A stretch of DNA of 64,000 nt, taken from Dromaius novaehollandiae (taxonomy: Eukaryota > Chordata > Aves > Casuariiformes > Dromaiidae). Numbering within the stretch: the stretch's first letter is position 1; each line of letters starts with the position of its first letter. A program made the position numbers and the translations under genes. This document shows positions 27,201 through 39,400 of this stretch, one piece after another. Under the pieces are notes generated by a model. The model had not been told where the DNA came from and did not search any database. It saw only the letters and a list, made by a program, of their open reading frames with translations. The stretch covers positions 68,486,941-68,550,940 of the forward strand of contig NC_088130.1 in the NCBI RefSeq assembly GCF_036370855.1. The letters run 5' to 3'.

Positions 27201-30200
27201 AATAACCCTAGTTCTCACCTGGTGTCTTCTGTGCTGTCTCTAACCCTAGGCTTGGATCCGGCTGGCCCTATGTTTGAAGGAGTGGACCCTAGCAAGCGCC
27301 TCTCCCCCGATGATGCTAGCTTTGTGGATGTCCTGCACACCTATACCAGGGAAACGCTAGGCGTTAGCATTGGGATCCAGATGCCCGTAGGCCATGTTGA
27401 CATCTACCCCAATGGGGGGGACTTCCAGCCTGGCTGTGGACTAAGTGATGTCTTAGGAGCAATTGCCTATGGGAGTAAGTTCTCGTTACTTGTTTTGCCT
27501 CTGGTCAGTGTAGACTCCTCACACATAGACCAGGGTTGACGCTGGGGAATGATCCCATTTACGAGAGCAGAGAAAACTACTTTTTCTTCTAAACTGCCTG
27601 TTCTACTGGAGATAGTTACTAGAAACTAGACCTGCTTTTAATTCTGAAGTAGCATGTTTTCACCCTAACACCTGATCAAAACCTCTGGTCCTCTCATGCT
27701 GGCTCTGGAATCCTCTTTAAAGCTGACTTCGTGATAGAGACTAAGTGATCAGTCCTCTTCAAGTGTCTTGTGCTAACCTTTTTGAATTGCTACTGTTTGA
27801 AAAATGTCAAGTTTAGCCAAACTCGACTCCTCCTGGGCTACAAAAAGCTCAGATCGCTATATCTTATGGCTGCCGAGGTGACAAATGCTTAAACAAAATG
27901 TATCCCTTGCAACTCTGCTCCTCTAGCTATTGGTGAAGTTGTTAAATGTGAGCACGAGCGGTCTGTGCACCTCTTTGTGGACTCCCTTGTGAACCAAGAT
28001 AAACAAAGCTTCGCGTTTCAATGTACTGATTCCAGTCGCTTCAAGAAGGGAATTTGCCTGAGCTGCCGGAAGAACCGCTGCAACGGCATCGGCTACAATG
28101 CCAGGAAAACCAGGAACAAAAGGAACAGCAAGATGTACTTAAAAACAAGAGCTGACATGCCATTCAAAGGTATGCTTTCTGTTTTATAGAAAGGGCATAG
28201 TTTGATCTCTAAGAGTGGGGTGAGCCTTATATTCAAGAGATAATTGGGACAAACATAGAGGTGGAAGAGCAGCATCACCTCCAAGCAGGGTGGCAACAGG
28301 CAGCAGAGGCTGTTGCTGTTACCTGGCTGCATTACTGCTCTGCAGCATCACTGTGCTCCTTCCCCCTCGCAGACTAACAAGGGCTCTGGCCCTAAGGGCA
28401 TGCTGCCCTCCAAGCAGGGCTCTGGCTTACACGCTCCCTGCTTGCAAGCCCACCTGCACCTGAGTGTGGGGTGGGGTTTGGAGAGCCCTCCCCAGGGTGG
28501 ACGGAAGGGGTCCTGCAGCTCCATCTGTTGTCACCGTTGTAATCGGAGGCAGAGCAGGAAAAAAACTGATCTGTGATGTCTCGACATAGATATCTCTGTG
28601 ATGATAGACCCCTTTAGAAAGGGTCAAACCTCTGCCTGACAACACTCTCTATTTAATGAAAAGCCATGCTTAACAATGCTGGCTCTCTGCAAACCTGGCT
28701 CCATCTCTGCTGTCCTTGTCTCCCTGCAGTCTACCATTATCAGATGAAAATGCATGTCTTCAGCTACAAAAGCTTGGGACAGGCGGACCCCACCTTCTCC
28801 GTCACCCTTCATGGCACCAACGGAGACTCTGAACCCCTCTCTTTAGAAATGTAAGTAAACTGACCTGTTGCGCTCACTTAAGGTAACTGGGACTAGACAA
28901 GGACAAGGTGACATAACTCCTTTTCCTCCAGTAATACTGGCATTACAACTGAGTCTAGCAGCCTCACTTCATCACTGTTCAAAAACTTTTCATCAAGTAA
29001 CTTCATTATAACTTATTGCTGCAAAAGCAATTTAATGTGCCAAATACTCTACACATTAGTCTTCATGGCTCAGCATTGAAGTTTTCTGTTCCCCTCCATT
29101 TGGATATAGTCTGAAAGCACCTCTACTTCTGGAGGTGGTGTTGCCCTCTTTTAGCCTGTCCCAGAGGAAACAAAGTATGAAATTCACCTTTAAGCTATGG
29201 AAATGTGGCTGAGCCAGATAATTGATGCCTCCTATTAAGAGTGAGCTTGGATAGCTGGTTTAATGATATTGGTAATTAACCAGTGGCAGTTGAACATAAA
29301 GTGCTTGATAAGCTGCAAAGGGCTGTCTTTAATGCCTTGCGTTGAATGACAGAGCTTTTGGCGCTCTTCCATAAGGAAATGTTGAGTCTCTGCTTATCTT
29401 TCAGGCTTGAGCAAATTGGCCTTAATGCAACCAACACCTTCCTGGTCTATACTGAAGAGGATATGGGTGACCTCTTAAAGATAAAGCTCACCTGGGAGGG
29501 AACTTCTCCATCTTGGTACGATCTGTGGAAAGAGCTTAAGAGTTACTGGTTTCGGCCTCCAAAGTTGTCCCAGGAACTGCACATCAGACGTATTCGGGTG
29601 AAATCTGGGGAGACACAGCAGAGGTAAGTAGCTGTGTTAATATGCTGGTGAACTGACTTGAAGCTTCAAAAGGGAGCAATATTCAGAATTCAGCAAGAAT
29701 GGGGGGGGATGGGGGGGGTTGACCTTACCTGGTAGCCCGAATGATCTTTCATGTTTAGTGTTACCAGATGATGCTTCCTCGTGGGGTAGGAGAGCGGATT
29801 ACTTGCCAACATGAGGTTACAGACTAGGCTTTAAGCAAAGCTAGTCACTAGATCTGACATGCTCTGTTGCTTTATTTAAATATTATAACACTGTCTCTTG
29901 CCCTTGGGGAGTGAATTAGTCTGTTTTAAGATGGTTTAGGTCATATCTGAAGGGTTAAAATAATGACAGTGCCAAGAACAAATACACATATGTGGCTGTT
30001 CTTATGTGCATAAGGCACTGGCTTGGCAGAATGAGCTAGATCCACTAAACTATGCAGCCAGTAGCATGGTAGCACTAACCACTTAAGTGGTTAGCACTTA
30101 ACATAGCACTTAAGTGCTATGTTGCTTCTTCTGAGATCTCTAACTGGAAAGCAATGTGGGGCTGCTTGCTGGCAACCAACAAGGAGAGGTGCCAAGGTTG

Positions 30201-31941
30201 TAATAGGTCCCAAATCTTGTGCTAATGTGGCTCTGAAGATAACCCAGATCTGCCAAATAACAGCAGCTGCTTTGACACCTTTCCCATGTTTCTCAGCTTT
30301 AAGCATCTCCTGTCACCTGCGAGGTAGTCTGCATCCTATTTTCTGGAATCTGTGAAGCACGAGAGTAGTAGAAGCAAAGATCCCCATGTAAAATATGAAA
30401 CTAGGAAAGGAAATATTGCATCAGCTGCTTCCTATCAGGATGCTTCCTACAGAAAAGTGTCAAACCAGACAACTCATCCTAGAATGAACATGTCATATGG
30501 ATTGCAGCTGTATGTCACTCATGCAGACAACAGGTAACTTCTCTTGACTTCTGATTCATCCTCCTAGGTTTGCTTTCTGCGTGGAGGACTCCCAGCTGAC
30601 CAGCATATCTCCTGGTAAAGAGCTCTGGTTTGTGAAATGTGCAGATGACTGGCAAAAAAGGTAGGGCAAAACCAGCCAGGAGAAATCCTGTCTGATGCAT
30701 GTGGCTAGGCTGGCATGAGTGGAGTCTTCCTTTACAAGACTACTAGAACCTCCTTTTAATGAAAAGGGATAAATTCTAGCCTGATTCCCAGCTATTAGAC
30801 TTAATGATAGCTAATGCATACATGAAAATGTACTAAGTAGATAATTAGATACTCATTTCTGGTCTCAGTCTGACTTGTACCTTTTGGTACTACCAAAACT
30901 CAAGATCCTTGCAACAGTGGAAAGCTAATTGGAGGCCCCTCACCAGGGCATGTTAGTCGTATTTACCTCTGGGGCACTCTTCCAGACACCTAGCATCAGT
31001 CCTTAGACTTCGAGGCTGGCCCCAGCAGGGACAGCTTGTTTGCTTCAGCATGCCTCAAGCAATGCTTCAGGTATGTCCCTGTTAACTTGGCTGGATGACA
31101 GTCTCCTTCAGACTAGGCCCAGCCTCTTGGCCTTTCTTAAATCTCAGTTGGTGTACTTAGGGCTGTGGCACCCCTAATCAAGGGACAAAGTGCTCCTCAG
31201 GTTAGGAAAGCCCTGTGGAAGCTGTGTTTTGCACAACCTTCTTGGAAAGCAGAATTTGACTCAAACGTGAGCTGATACCGTTCCAGGCTTGGCAGAAACT
31301 AGCAGGCTGTTACACGTGCAGTAGCAAACGATTCGATGAATGAGACCCCTATGCAAAAACCTGCTGCTCTGCCACAAGTACTGAAAGATCAAGCAAATGC
31401 TCCTGCAGGTACAATAAAAAGCTGTTTTGATATGCTTCTCGGTAACACCCATAGAACAGGAATTGCTGGCAGATGTGCCCTTCCTGCTCGCTGGCAGAGC
31501 ACAGCTTTCACGGGAGGCAGAGTAGAGCTGAGCTCCAGGCAGCTGGATTTCCAGGAAACGATCCTTCCTCCCTGAGTCCATGAGTGATGACTGCAGTTGG
31601 ACTCTCTGTTCCTGCCAAGTCCCTGAGAGATTATAGTTCCCTGCTCGGAGACTGTGTGTAAACATCTGTCTACCCTTGAACGGCTCTGAACAGGCAGATT
31701 TTATCAAGACCGGTAATTTCTATTTGCAGCTATCTGCCTGCTTGCATGCATAATGTCAGCTTCACGTTCCCACTGAGCAGCTGTTGGGCAAAGCGGTTTT
31801 AGACAGGATATCAACCCGGACTGTCCAAACCTGTTCCTAATATCCCAGTGTCTTATGAATTCTTTGTTGCTCTTAACCTCTGTGTTTAACCAGGTATTTT
31901 TTCTCTCTGCTTTTCTTAGGTTTGTCTCAAATTTGCTCTGA
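24242..31941 (+). CDS. LIPG: Endothelial lipase (lipase G)
   Basis: Ten exons: 24242-24338, 24484-24686, 25515-25694, 26275-26386, 27250-27474, 27927-28169, 28730-28850, 29405-29623, 30568-30660 and 31920-31941 (stop TGA), about 504 aa against 500 in human; all junctions are GT-AG and in phase. Secreted triglyceride/phospholipid lipase that acts mainly on HDL phospholipid at the endothelial surface. Signal peptide about 1-20; catalytic Ser176 in GYSLG, Asp200 in GLDPAG, His282 in CEHER; lid between Cys260 and Cys280; basic heparin-binding stretch about 320-339 ending in furin site RNKR (335-338); PLAT domain from about 354. N-glycosylation sequons at Asn87, Asn143 and Asn401. Oddities are an extra Cys80 in the Cys71-Cys84 loop and a divergent C-terminus. 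If the last intron is retained, translation stops at TAG 30662-30664 (498 aa). Confidence 0.96.
30075..30123. repeat. Two adjacent perfect palindromes
   Basis: In LIPG intron 8, a 20-bp perfect palindrome (30075-30094, centre CTTAAG) is followed five bases later by a 24-bp perfect palindrome (30100-30123, also centred on CTTAAG). Both contain ACTTAAGT. No mobile element is recognised around them. Confidence 0.9.
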
Positions 31942-33465
31942 AGACTTCCCTGAAGACTTGCAACTGAACAGCCTAGATGCATGAAGACCACACGGGTGGG
32001 GTGATACTCTGGCAAAAATCTGTCTTGGTAGCACTTGAAACAGCTAGCTCTTCGGGACAAAACATCTTGGAATGGATGCAAGAAACTGAGAAGCAACAGG
32101 TGGACTGTGGTCTTAGACCTAGAATAACTAAAACTGCGTTTCCCTTTTCTAGGGAGCCTGGCCTGTGCATTTAACCTGCTCTTGATCTGTTACACTCTTT
32201 CCTTCCTGCTCCCATTAACTAGAACTATGGATGAAACCTTCACAGATCTAGACCTCAGCAATGATCTACTGGCCTGCCTGCCAGCAGAGCTGAGATGATA
32301 ACCGTGTTAGCTGACCATCAAACTGTTGGTGACAGAGCTGCCAAGAACAAGCTAGTGTCTAGCGTAGGGGTTACTGTGAATCCAATAGCACTAAGGGCTG
32401 TGGGAAGATAAGGCCACCAACTGTAAAGTCTGTGGGGTGGGGGGATATCTTTAGGGGAGGCGGTGGGGAATAAGCACAATGCCACTTATCTTCAAGCTGT
32501 CCTTTGCTTACCCTGAAAATCAGTTACTGTATCTGGCTGATACTGAAATCTCTGTAGGTCACGTTGTGGGGGAGCTCCATCCTCCCGGTATCTGGGGCAA
32601 AACAAGATCCAGATACCAACTGATGGTGCTGGCAGCTGCCCCGGTGGGTGTCTGAACCAAGCGTGAGCGTTGCTCCACACTGAGCAGCTTGTAAGAGGCA
32701 GATGGCAGCTGCCCATCTACTGACTATAGAGGAAGGTAATGAACTGTCCTGTTTTGGGAGAACTTTGCATTGGTCCTCTTAACTACTGAGAACACCTTCA
32801 CCTCTGTTCAAATGCTGCTGTGGTACCAGAGCATAATTAAGACCTTAGTTTAGGCAAAGTACTTAACTGAGCCAAGCAGACAGCCATCTACCCTCACTGC
32901 CACAATGTCCCAGCTGGATTCCCTGGTTCCCCATGAACTTGGCTTTGTTTGAGTTGGACAGAAGCTCTGCAGCTGTCCTAGTTGCTACAGCAGACTGGAC
33001 CTTGTCAGAGGTGAACTAGCTTTTTTGGGGGGTGGGGGGGAGAAGGAGACTTGGTGTAACAACTGAGACTGCTCCTGAACTTTGCTGTACAGAAAGGCAA
33101 TCTCAAGCCATGGTGCTGCCACGTGCTGGACTGAGCTCTGAAGACTTAGCAAGTCATTTGAGGCCTATGGTTGTCTGAATTTTTTGTAGAGCTTCAATCC
33201 AAGGAAAGCAAGCACAGTTAGAGACCTTTTTTTCCATGGTTTTGTGCAAGGGCTTCAGTAACTGAAGCCTTTCGTAAGTATCTGTGACTTGTCACCGTGC
33301 CATACTTTAAGTGGTCTCAAAGCCCTATTTGTATATTGTGGTTTTTCTATGACTTAAAACATTATTTATTTCTCATGCTGTACATATGTAAAATTTTAAA
33401 CATTTTGTTTTTGAGTAACAGTTTTTATAAGCCTTGAGACAAAAATAAAGGGCTTTGTAAGAATC
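31942..33465 (+). other. LIPG: LIPG 3' UTR
   Basis: About 1.5 kb from the stop in exon 10 to just past the poly(A) signal. The last 150 bases are AT-rich, with TTATTTATTT-type sequence (near 33363-33371), which can act as an AU-rich instability element. The extent is inferred from the terminal exon acceptor (polypyrimidine tract then TTAG at 31916-31919) and the poly(A) signal. Confidence 0.7.
33444..33449 (+). terminator. LIPG: LIPG poly(A) signal
   Basis: AATAAA on the plus strand, followed within 30 bases by a G/T-rich stretch (GGGCTTTGTAAG, later GTCGTGTT). It is the first good signal after the terminal exon. Confidence 0.75.
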
Positions 33466-33469
33466 AGTT

Positions 33470-36400
33470 AAGTCGTGTTATTAAGATATATCCCATGCTT
33501 TGCCAGAATGGCAGTATATGGCCACATCATCCCTCCCCTGCAGGCCACAGAGACCAGCAGGAAGAAGATGTGAAAGCAGAGCAGCAGCCAGGTGGATGCA
33601 GACCTGTGGGTGCTGGCAGCCTCTTTCCAAATTGCCTCTAAGGTGTTGCCCAGATGGGCTCGTTCTGCACTCACCTAGATGCTGAAGGTCGAGGAGTGGA
33701 GCCACTGCAATGCTACTGCTTTTGTGGTCCTTGCTGTATGGGGCTGTCACCTCAGCATGCTCACAGCTGGGCAGCTCTGGCCTGTAAGGACAGCGTTGCT
33801 ATTTTGGCAGGCTAGCCAAAACAAGTTAGGACAGACTGCATCCACTTCTCCCTGGTCCATTGACTTCCTGCACTAATATTTTTTTTTTCTTTGGGTTTTT
33901 TCTTTATTTTTCTCCAGAATGTCACTTTTCTGAAGTGTTTAACCTTTGCCTGACTTCAGTGGTTAGCCTGTGGGTGACTACTTTAAGAAAACCTACCCAA
34001 AGCTGAGCCGTGGCTCAGTTTTTCCCCAGCTTTACTACCCCCTGCCGCAGCCACACCATCACCTTTAAGGAAACCTCTCATGGTGACGTGCCTGTCTCTG
34101 ACAAGCTGGTGGCACCCATCCAGCAACAGCAGGACTTTGCAAACAAACTAAATACCCCTGAGCTGGGGAAGATTTGCATCACATTACTTAGTTAACCTTT
34201 TCCTGGGAAAAGCCAAGCAATGGCTGACTGCAAAGAAAACTGCAACTTTGCAGATTTGCCTATTTGATATGTTTAGCCTCTTCCCACCCCCCCAAATTTT
34301 TCTGGGTGCCAGAGACTGAGCTGTCATGCTGGGTGTGTGCATGGACAGGCCACTTAGCAAGCCCACAGCCTCACTGATACCAGCACCAGAAGCTGTTTGC
34401 ATGCACTGCAGCTTGTTTGCTGCGAGATCCTCTCCTGTAGCAGTGATGGCCACGTTGCACCTGCAGCGCTTCTGCTAGGGATAATTCCCAGCCAAGGCAG
34501 ACAAGCAGCACATCTGGACAGCTGGGGCTGGGTTTTTGGAGGCTCGGAGCACTACCCCTGGATGCAGGGGCAGCTGGTGCGTGTGGCTGCCTCCCTGCAC
34601 AGCAAAGGACAGCCTGGGTCCCCCCGAGCAAGGCAGCGAGTCCTGCACCCCTCCGCGAACCCAGCAGTGAAAGAATCGCTTATATTGCTGGGTCCATCAC
34701 ACACCCCCTCCCCCAGGTTTGCGGGGAATCGCTTCTCCCCAGCGACACCATTCAGACGCACGCATCGGGTTGCACCGAAGGTCAGGCTGTCTCCGGAGGA
34801 ACAACGCGCCCCGCGCCGGGAATGCTGGCAGCCGCTCCGCACCCCCTCCCCGGGCCATGCTGCCTCCCTGCATCCCTCCGGCCAAGCCCGCCCTGCTCGC
34901 GGGGACACGGCCGCAGTCACTGCGCGGCACTCGGAAGAGCCGCGCGCTTTACCGGGATGCTTTTCCAGGAGCTGGTCCAGGTCCGAGTTTGGTTGTCCAC
35001 CCTTTCCTCGTGTAACAACATCCCTTTGGCAGGTGCCGTAAGCCCAAGTGTGACTTAGCCCAAGTCCCCGCACAAGAGGTACCATCTGCTTCCAAGACAG
35101 TTTCCAAGCTACAAAAAAAAAAAAAAAAAAGAGGGGGGGAAAAAAAGATTTATTAGAATAAATTCAACACAACAGTTGTGTTTGGGTCAAAAAGACCCAA
35201 TTCTTTTGGGAACAAGAATTGCACTTTTTTTTTAAGGGGCTTCCAATGCCAAAATAACACGGCAGCCCCACTCCGCCAGGTAAAGCTGGTCCCCAAAGGC
35301 AGCCTCACCGAAAGGCTACCACAACTGCCCAAGAAACCCGAGCGTCTGCGCCACAGACAACAACAGTAATGAGTTGTAATTTTACGCCTGTTCAAATGCT
35401 GACATTCCAACATAAATTATACAGCTCAGTGACTTCCAGGCAACGCCAGCTAGCCCGGCGGCAACACAAAGACTCCGGCGACCTCTTAAAATACATGCAA
35501 AAGTAGCGGCAGACTTTGTACCGCACGGAGGATGGGTAAAGCAGCTTGACCCAGAACTGACCCAGATTGAAAACTAAGACTACCTTATTGCTCAGTTACT
35601 ATACATGTAGGTATATATGCTATATATTATATATATTATACATATATGCCGCTTAATCTCTATTCTTTCTGGGCTAGATTGTTTTGCAGATGTTTCACAA
35701 AGCTTCAGGATTTTGATGGCAAACCATCATAGCAGACAAACACTCTGAATCCTCCTCTTCTGATGTGATCCATAAGGAGATCAGAAAAGGAGGAAAAGGG
35801 ACCAATAAAGCAAGGCATTCCAGGCCACGCTGCCCCACCTCTCCTAGCCAGCTGTCCTAATTATTGCAAACAGGCAAACCAGTTCAGACAGTAAGAAATG
35901 ACACAAGACTTGGACCAAACCTTAAGGCAAATCTGGTTCATTTTCTTCCTCATTTCCATATGGCTTTCCATATCCTGTTTTTGGCTGAAAACAGACGAAT
36001 CCTACCAAATTATTGAGAGAAAGGCCACATTCAGCTTAGCTGGAACTGAGAAGCTATACTGAAACAATCTTCCTCCTATGCCATATAAGCTGCAGATGTT
36101 AATGAGAAGACCCTTGCTTTGCTCTATGAAACAGCGAGATTTGTCAGTTCCTTGAACAACCCATTAAGAAACACCTATGGAAAAGCTGGACTATATACTA
36201 CCCATGCATTGCAATGGAGGGAACTTGCAACGGCAGATCTCAAAATATCAGTTCAATAACTGTCCAGGACAACCTCGTGCTTACACAGGCTGGGAGGACA
36301 CTTGGGACCGAGCGTAGCACGACCCAGTGATCAGGAGGGGCTGCAATCCTCAACGTGTTACTGTGAGACTAATTCAAAATTAAATCACAAACACAACACA

Positions 36401-39400
36401 ATCAACTGGTGGCACACCAAGATTAACAGCTTGGCCTCAAGAGTGCTCACCCAGCCAGCGATGGAGACAAAACCCAGGTGTCTTGACCCTGGACCACACC
36501 CTAGAAGAGCATCAGCACATGGCCTTCTCTTCCAAGCAGCTTTTGTGCACAGACAAGTAATTAAAGAGTTTCTTTTGCTTATTGAAGCTTTCTTCTGCTC
36601 ATTAAGCCTGGTCTAATGTGGTCTACAATTCCCCCTCTCACCCCCAGCCCTGATAATGTGCCAGAAGGTAAAAGAAACTAAAAACTAGGGATGAAACTAA
36701 GGTGTGGAAAGGGAGGGATAGCCACTCAGCATCGCTAACAGTTATTATGGCAAGAAGTCTATTATTCAGGAAAAAAGCAGTGCTTTTACGTATTGTACAT
36801 ATTTTCCTTTATGATCTCAGTAAGTAAAGCCAGAGCAGGGACATGTTAGCTTTTCTGTGAGTAACGTCTGCAAAGTTTCCCACTTGCTGAGAAGACAGTT
36901 GCTCCTCATCCCTTGCCATGTGTCCTGCACAAGGTCAGGTTTACCCACAGGGACCCTGCTCAAACGACGAGCAGAGTTAAGCTCAGGCACAGGTCTCCCT
37001 GGGCTGGGAACGCGAGGGCCCAGCTGGGGCCCCTTTGAAATCAGCAGGGGTTTCTGCTCCGACTTCAGCGGAGGTTCAAGGGGGTTGAACACACAGAGAG
37101 GGGCTGGGTCAGGAGGGGGACGGAGGGTGAGCAGAAATGCTGCACTTTGCACGACCAGTTGCAAAAAGCATAACTTTAGAAAAATTAAAGCTTCATATAT
37201 GTTTTTTTCCTGTTTCTTCTTCCCATCAGCGTCAGTTACTGGCCTAAATTCCTGTCTTAAGTCCAAACCACACGCTGCCTCCAAGCCAGCTCCAGCAACA
37301 ACATCAAAGTGCTGACCTCGACTGATTTAGCATTCTGGCCAACAGCTACTTAACAGGACACGATGAACTTTATATCTAGTGTATCTTTTCAAAACTGAGC
37401 CAAGAGAAGCTCCGTTTTTTCAATCTGATCCAGAGATCCCCAGTTAACCTTCACTGTTCCAGAGCGGGGGTTTAGAATTCCTTAAAATTGTTCTCCCTTC
37501 CCCATTGGAAGACTATGGGAAATACCTGGGAAAAACCTGCCAACTACATGGGATAAGCAATGAAACTTCTTGTATAAATGAATTGCTGTCAAATGAACAA
37601 GGAAGGAAAGGGAGAGGGGGGAAAAAAAAGGAGAGAGGAGCATCTTTGTTTTCTGGTAGTCATTTCAGAAGTTGATAAGTAGAAGGAGGAAGAAAGGGCG
37701 AACAAAATCAGATAGACTTAACAATATAGATATTATCTCCTTAAGATAATAATTGCTAATACTAGAAATAATTGTGACAGGAAGAGTTTCAGAAAGTTTT
37801 TCCACTTAAATTTCTTTTGAAATACACAATTTTGATTATGAAGACTGTGTTAATCCAGATCACACCATGCAGAGGACATTGGAGTCAAAGCCAAACTGTG
37901 TTTTCTCTTAATTCTGTGAGACTAAAACTCCCCATATCTCCAATCTTGTGAGAGGCTACCCACAGCTGTGTTTCTGCATACGTTTCTCCTGTTGCCTGGC
38001 TGAGATTTGGGGTTGTTTGGGTGACCTTGGACCCTATGGCGAGATGCAGATTTTCTGGCAGAGCAGTAGAGCCTTGCAGGTAGCATCCTGGTCCTCAGCC
38101 CAGTTATTGAGCTGTGGGAGGAGGACCCAGACCTGAATAACTGGGCCCAAATTGGCCTGGGCTGAAGAATTAAAACCCTGAGTGGTCTGAAGTCCAAGCT
38201 GCAGCTCCAGCACCGGTGCTTGTTGGTGCCCTTGCCGTGGCTTGCCCCAGTGGGCAGCACTCCACCACCACCCCACGTATGCCCCAGCCTGTCCCACAGC
38301 CCTGCCCTCCTGAATGCGGATCTGGGGCACCTCACTACCAAGGGGGCAAGACAAGAAGATGACATCCACGCTCCCTCAAGCCCAGCTCTTCCTCCTTTCA
38401 TGTTTCAGTCTCTTCCTTCCACCTCTGCTGTCTCCCTTGTCCATGCTCTTGCCTCCTCTCCACCGTTAAGTTATCCATCCACCCAACTGACTCAGCCTAA
38501 TTACTCCCAGCCAAACTGCCAATACGTTATTACACAAGAAGTTCTTCCTACCACCATTACTGAGGACCAGCCTTATGGCACAGAGCTCGGCCGAAGACAA
38601 CACACGTTTCAGCTTGCTCAAAAGCTCAGCTGACAATCCGACCTAGCTATCTTCTTCTTCCCCCATGCTCACCCCTGCAAACTTAACTTCAGGAAGATTT
38701 AGAGCTCTTTCTCCCTCCTTAGGTGAGAAACAGCCTGGTGCAGCAGCTTTGCAACAGCTCTTTACCTGCTGCTGGAGCTGGAGAAGCATACAGGACCACA
38801 GAGGGAGGAGACATGCTTGCAGGTGCTCAGGTGACCTCCCTGTGAGGGGCACAGGATGAGGAATAAAACATCCTCCCTTTTCTTTCCTACTCATTTTAGT
38901 GCTGGTGTGAGGTTATGACCTACAGGTGGACATGTTACAGCCCTATTACCAAAGCCCTGAGCAGACCATCACATACTGCTGCAGCAAGGACCACTGGGGG
39001 GTTCGAATGAGGGCAGAGACAACGATGCCCAGCTGAGCCCAGGGCATGGTGGCTTGGGGCTGAGACACCTGAGCAGGCATCGTTCCCACCACAGAGCAGA
39101 AACCACACTTGCCCTGCTCATGTGCTGCAAACATGCAGAGAGACTGGGGCGATAACTCACTTCAGCTGGTGGAGATGTTACCTGGGCTCTCCGTGTGCCT
39201 GCACTTCTGGAGCCAACAGATGAAAGCACCCAAGATCAGGGAAGTGTTTTTGCTAGATCTGTCAAGGAAGAGTGGCTAAAGGCAGCCTGCTTGGTGTCAG
39301 ACTGGCCTCCGCTCCCTGCGGTAACCCCTGGGTGAGCCTGGAGGTGGTGCGGGGCTGGGCAGGTGGTGTTAGTCACCTTGCAAAGCCAACACAACACGTG

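Noticed and set aside
37229-37315. Possible plus-strand terminal exon after a strong acceptor
   Set aside because: Only 27 codons, no upstream exon in phase, no poly(A) signal nearby.
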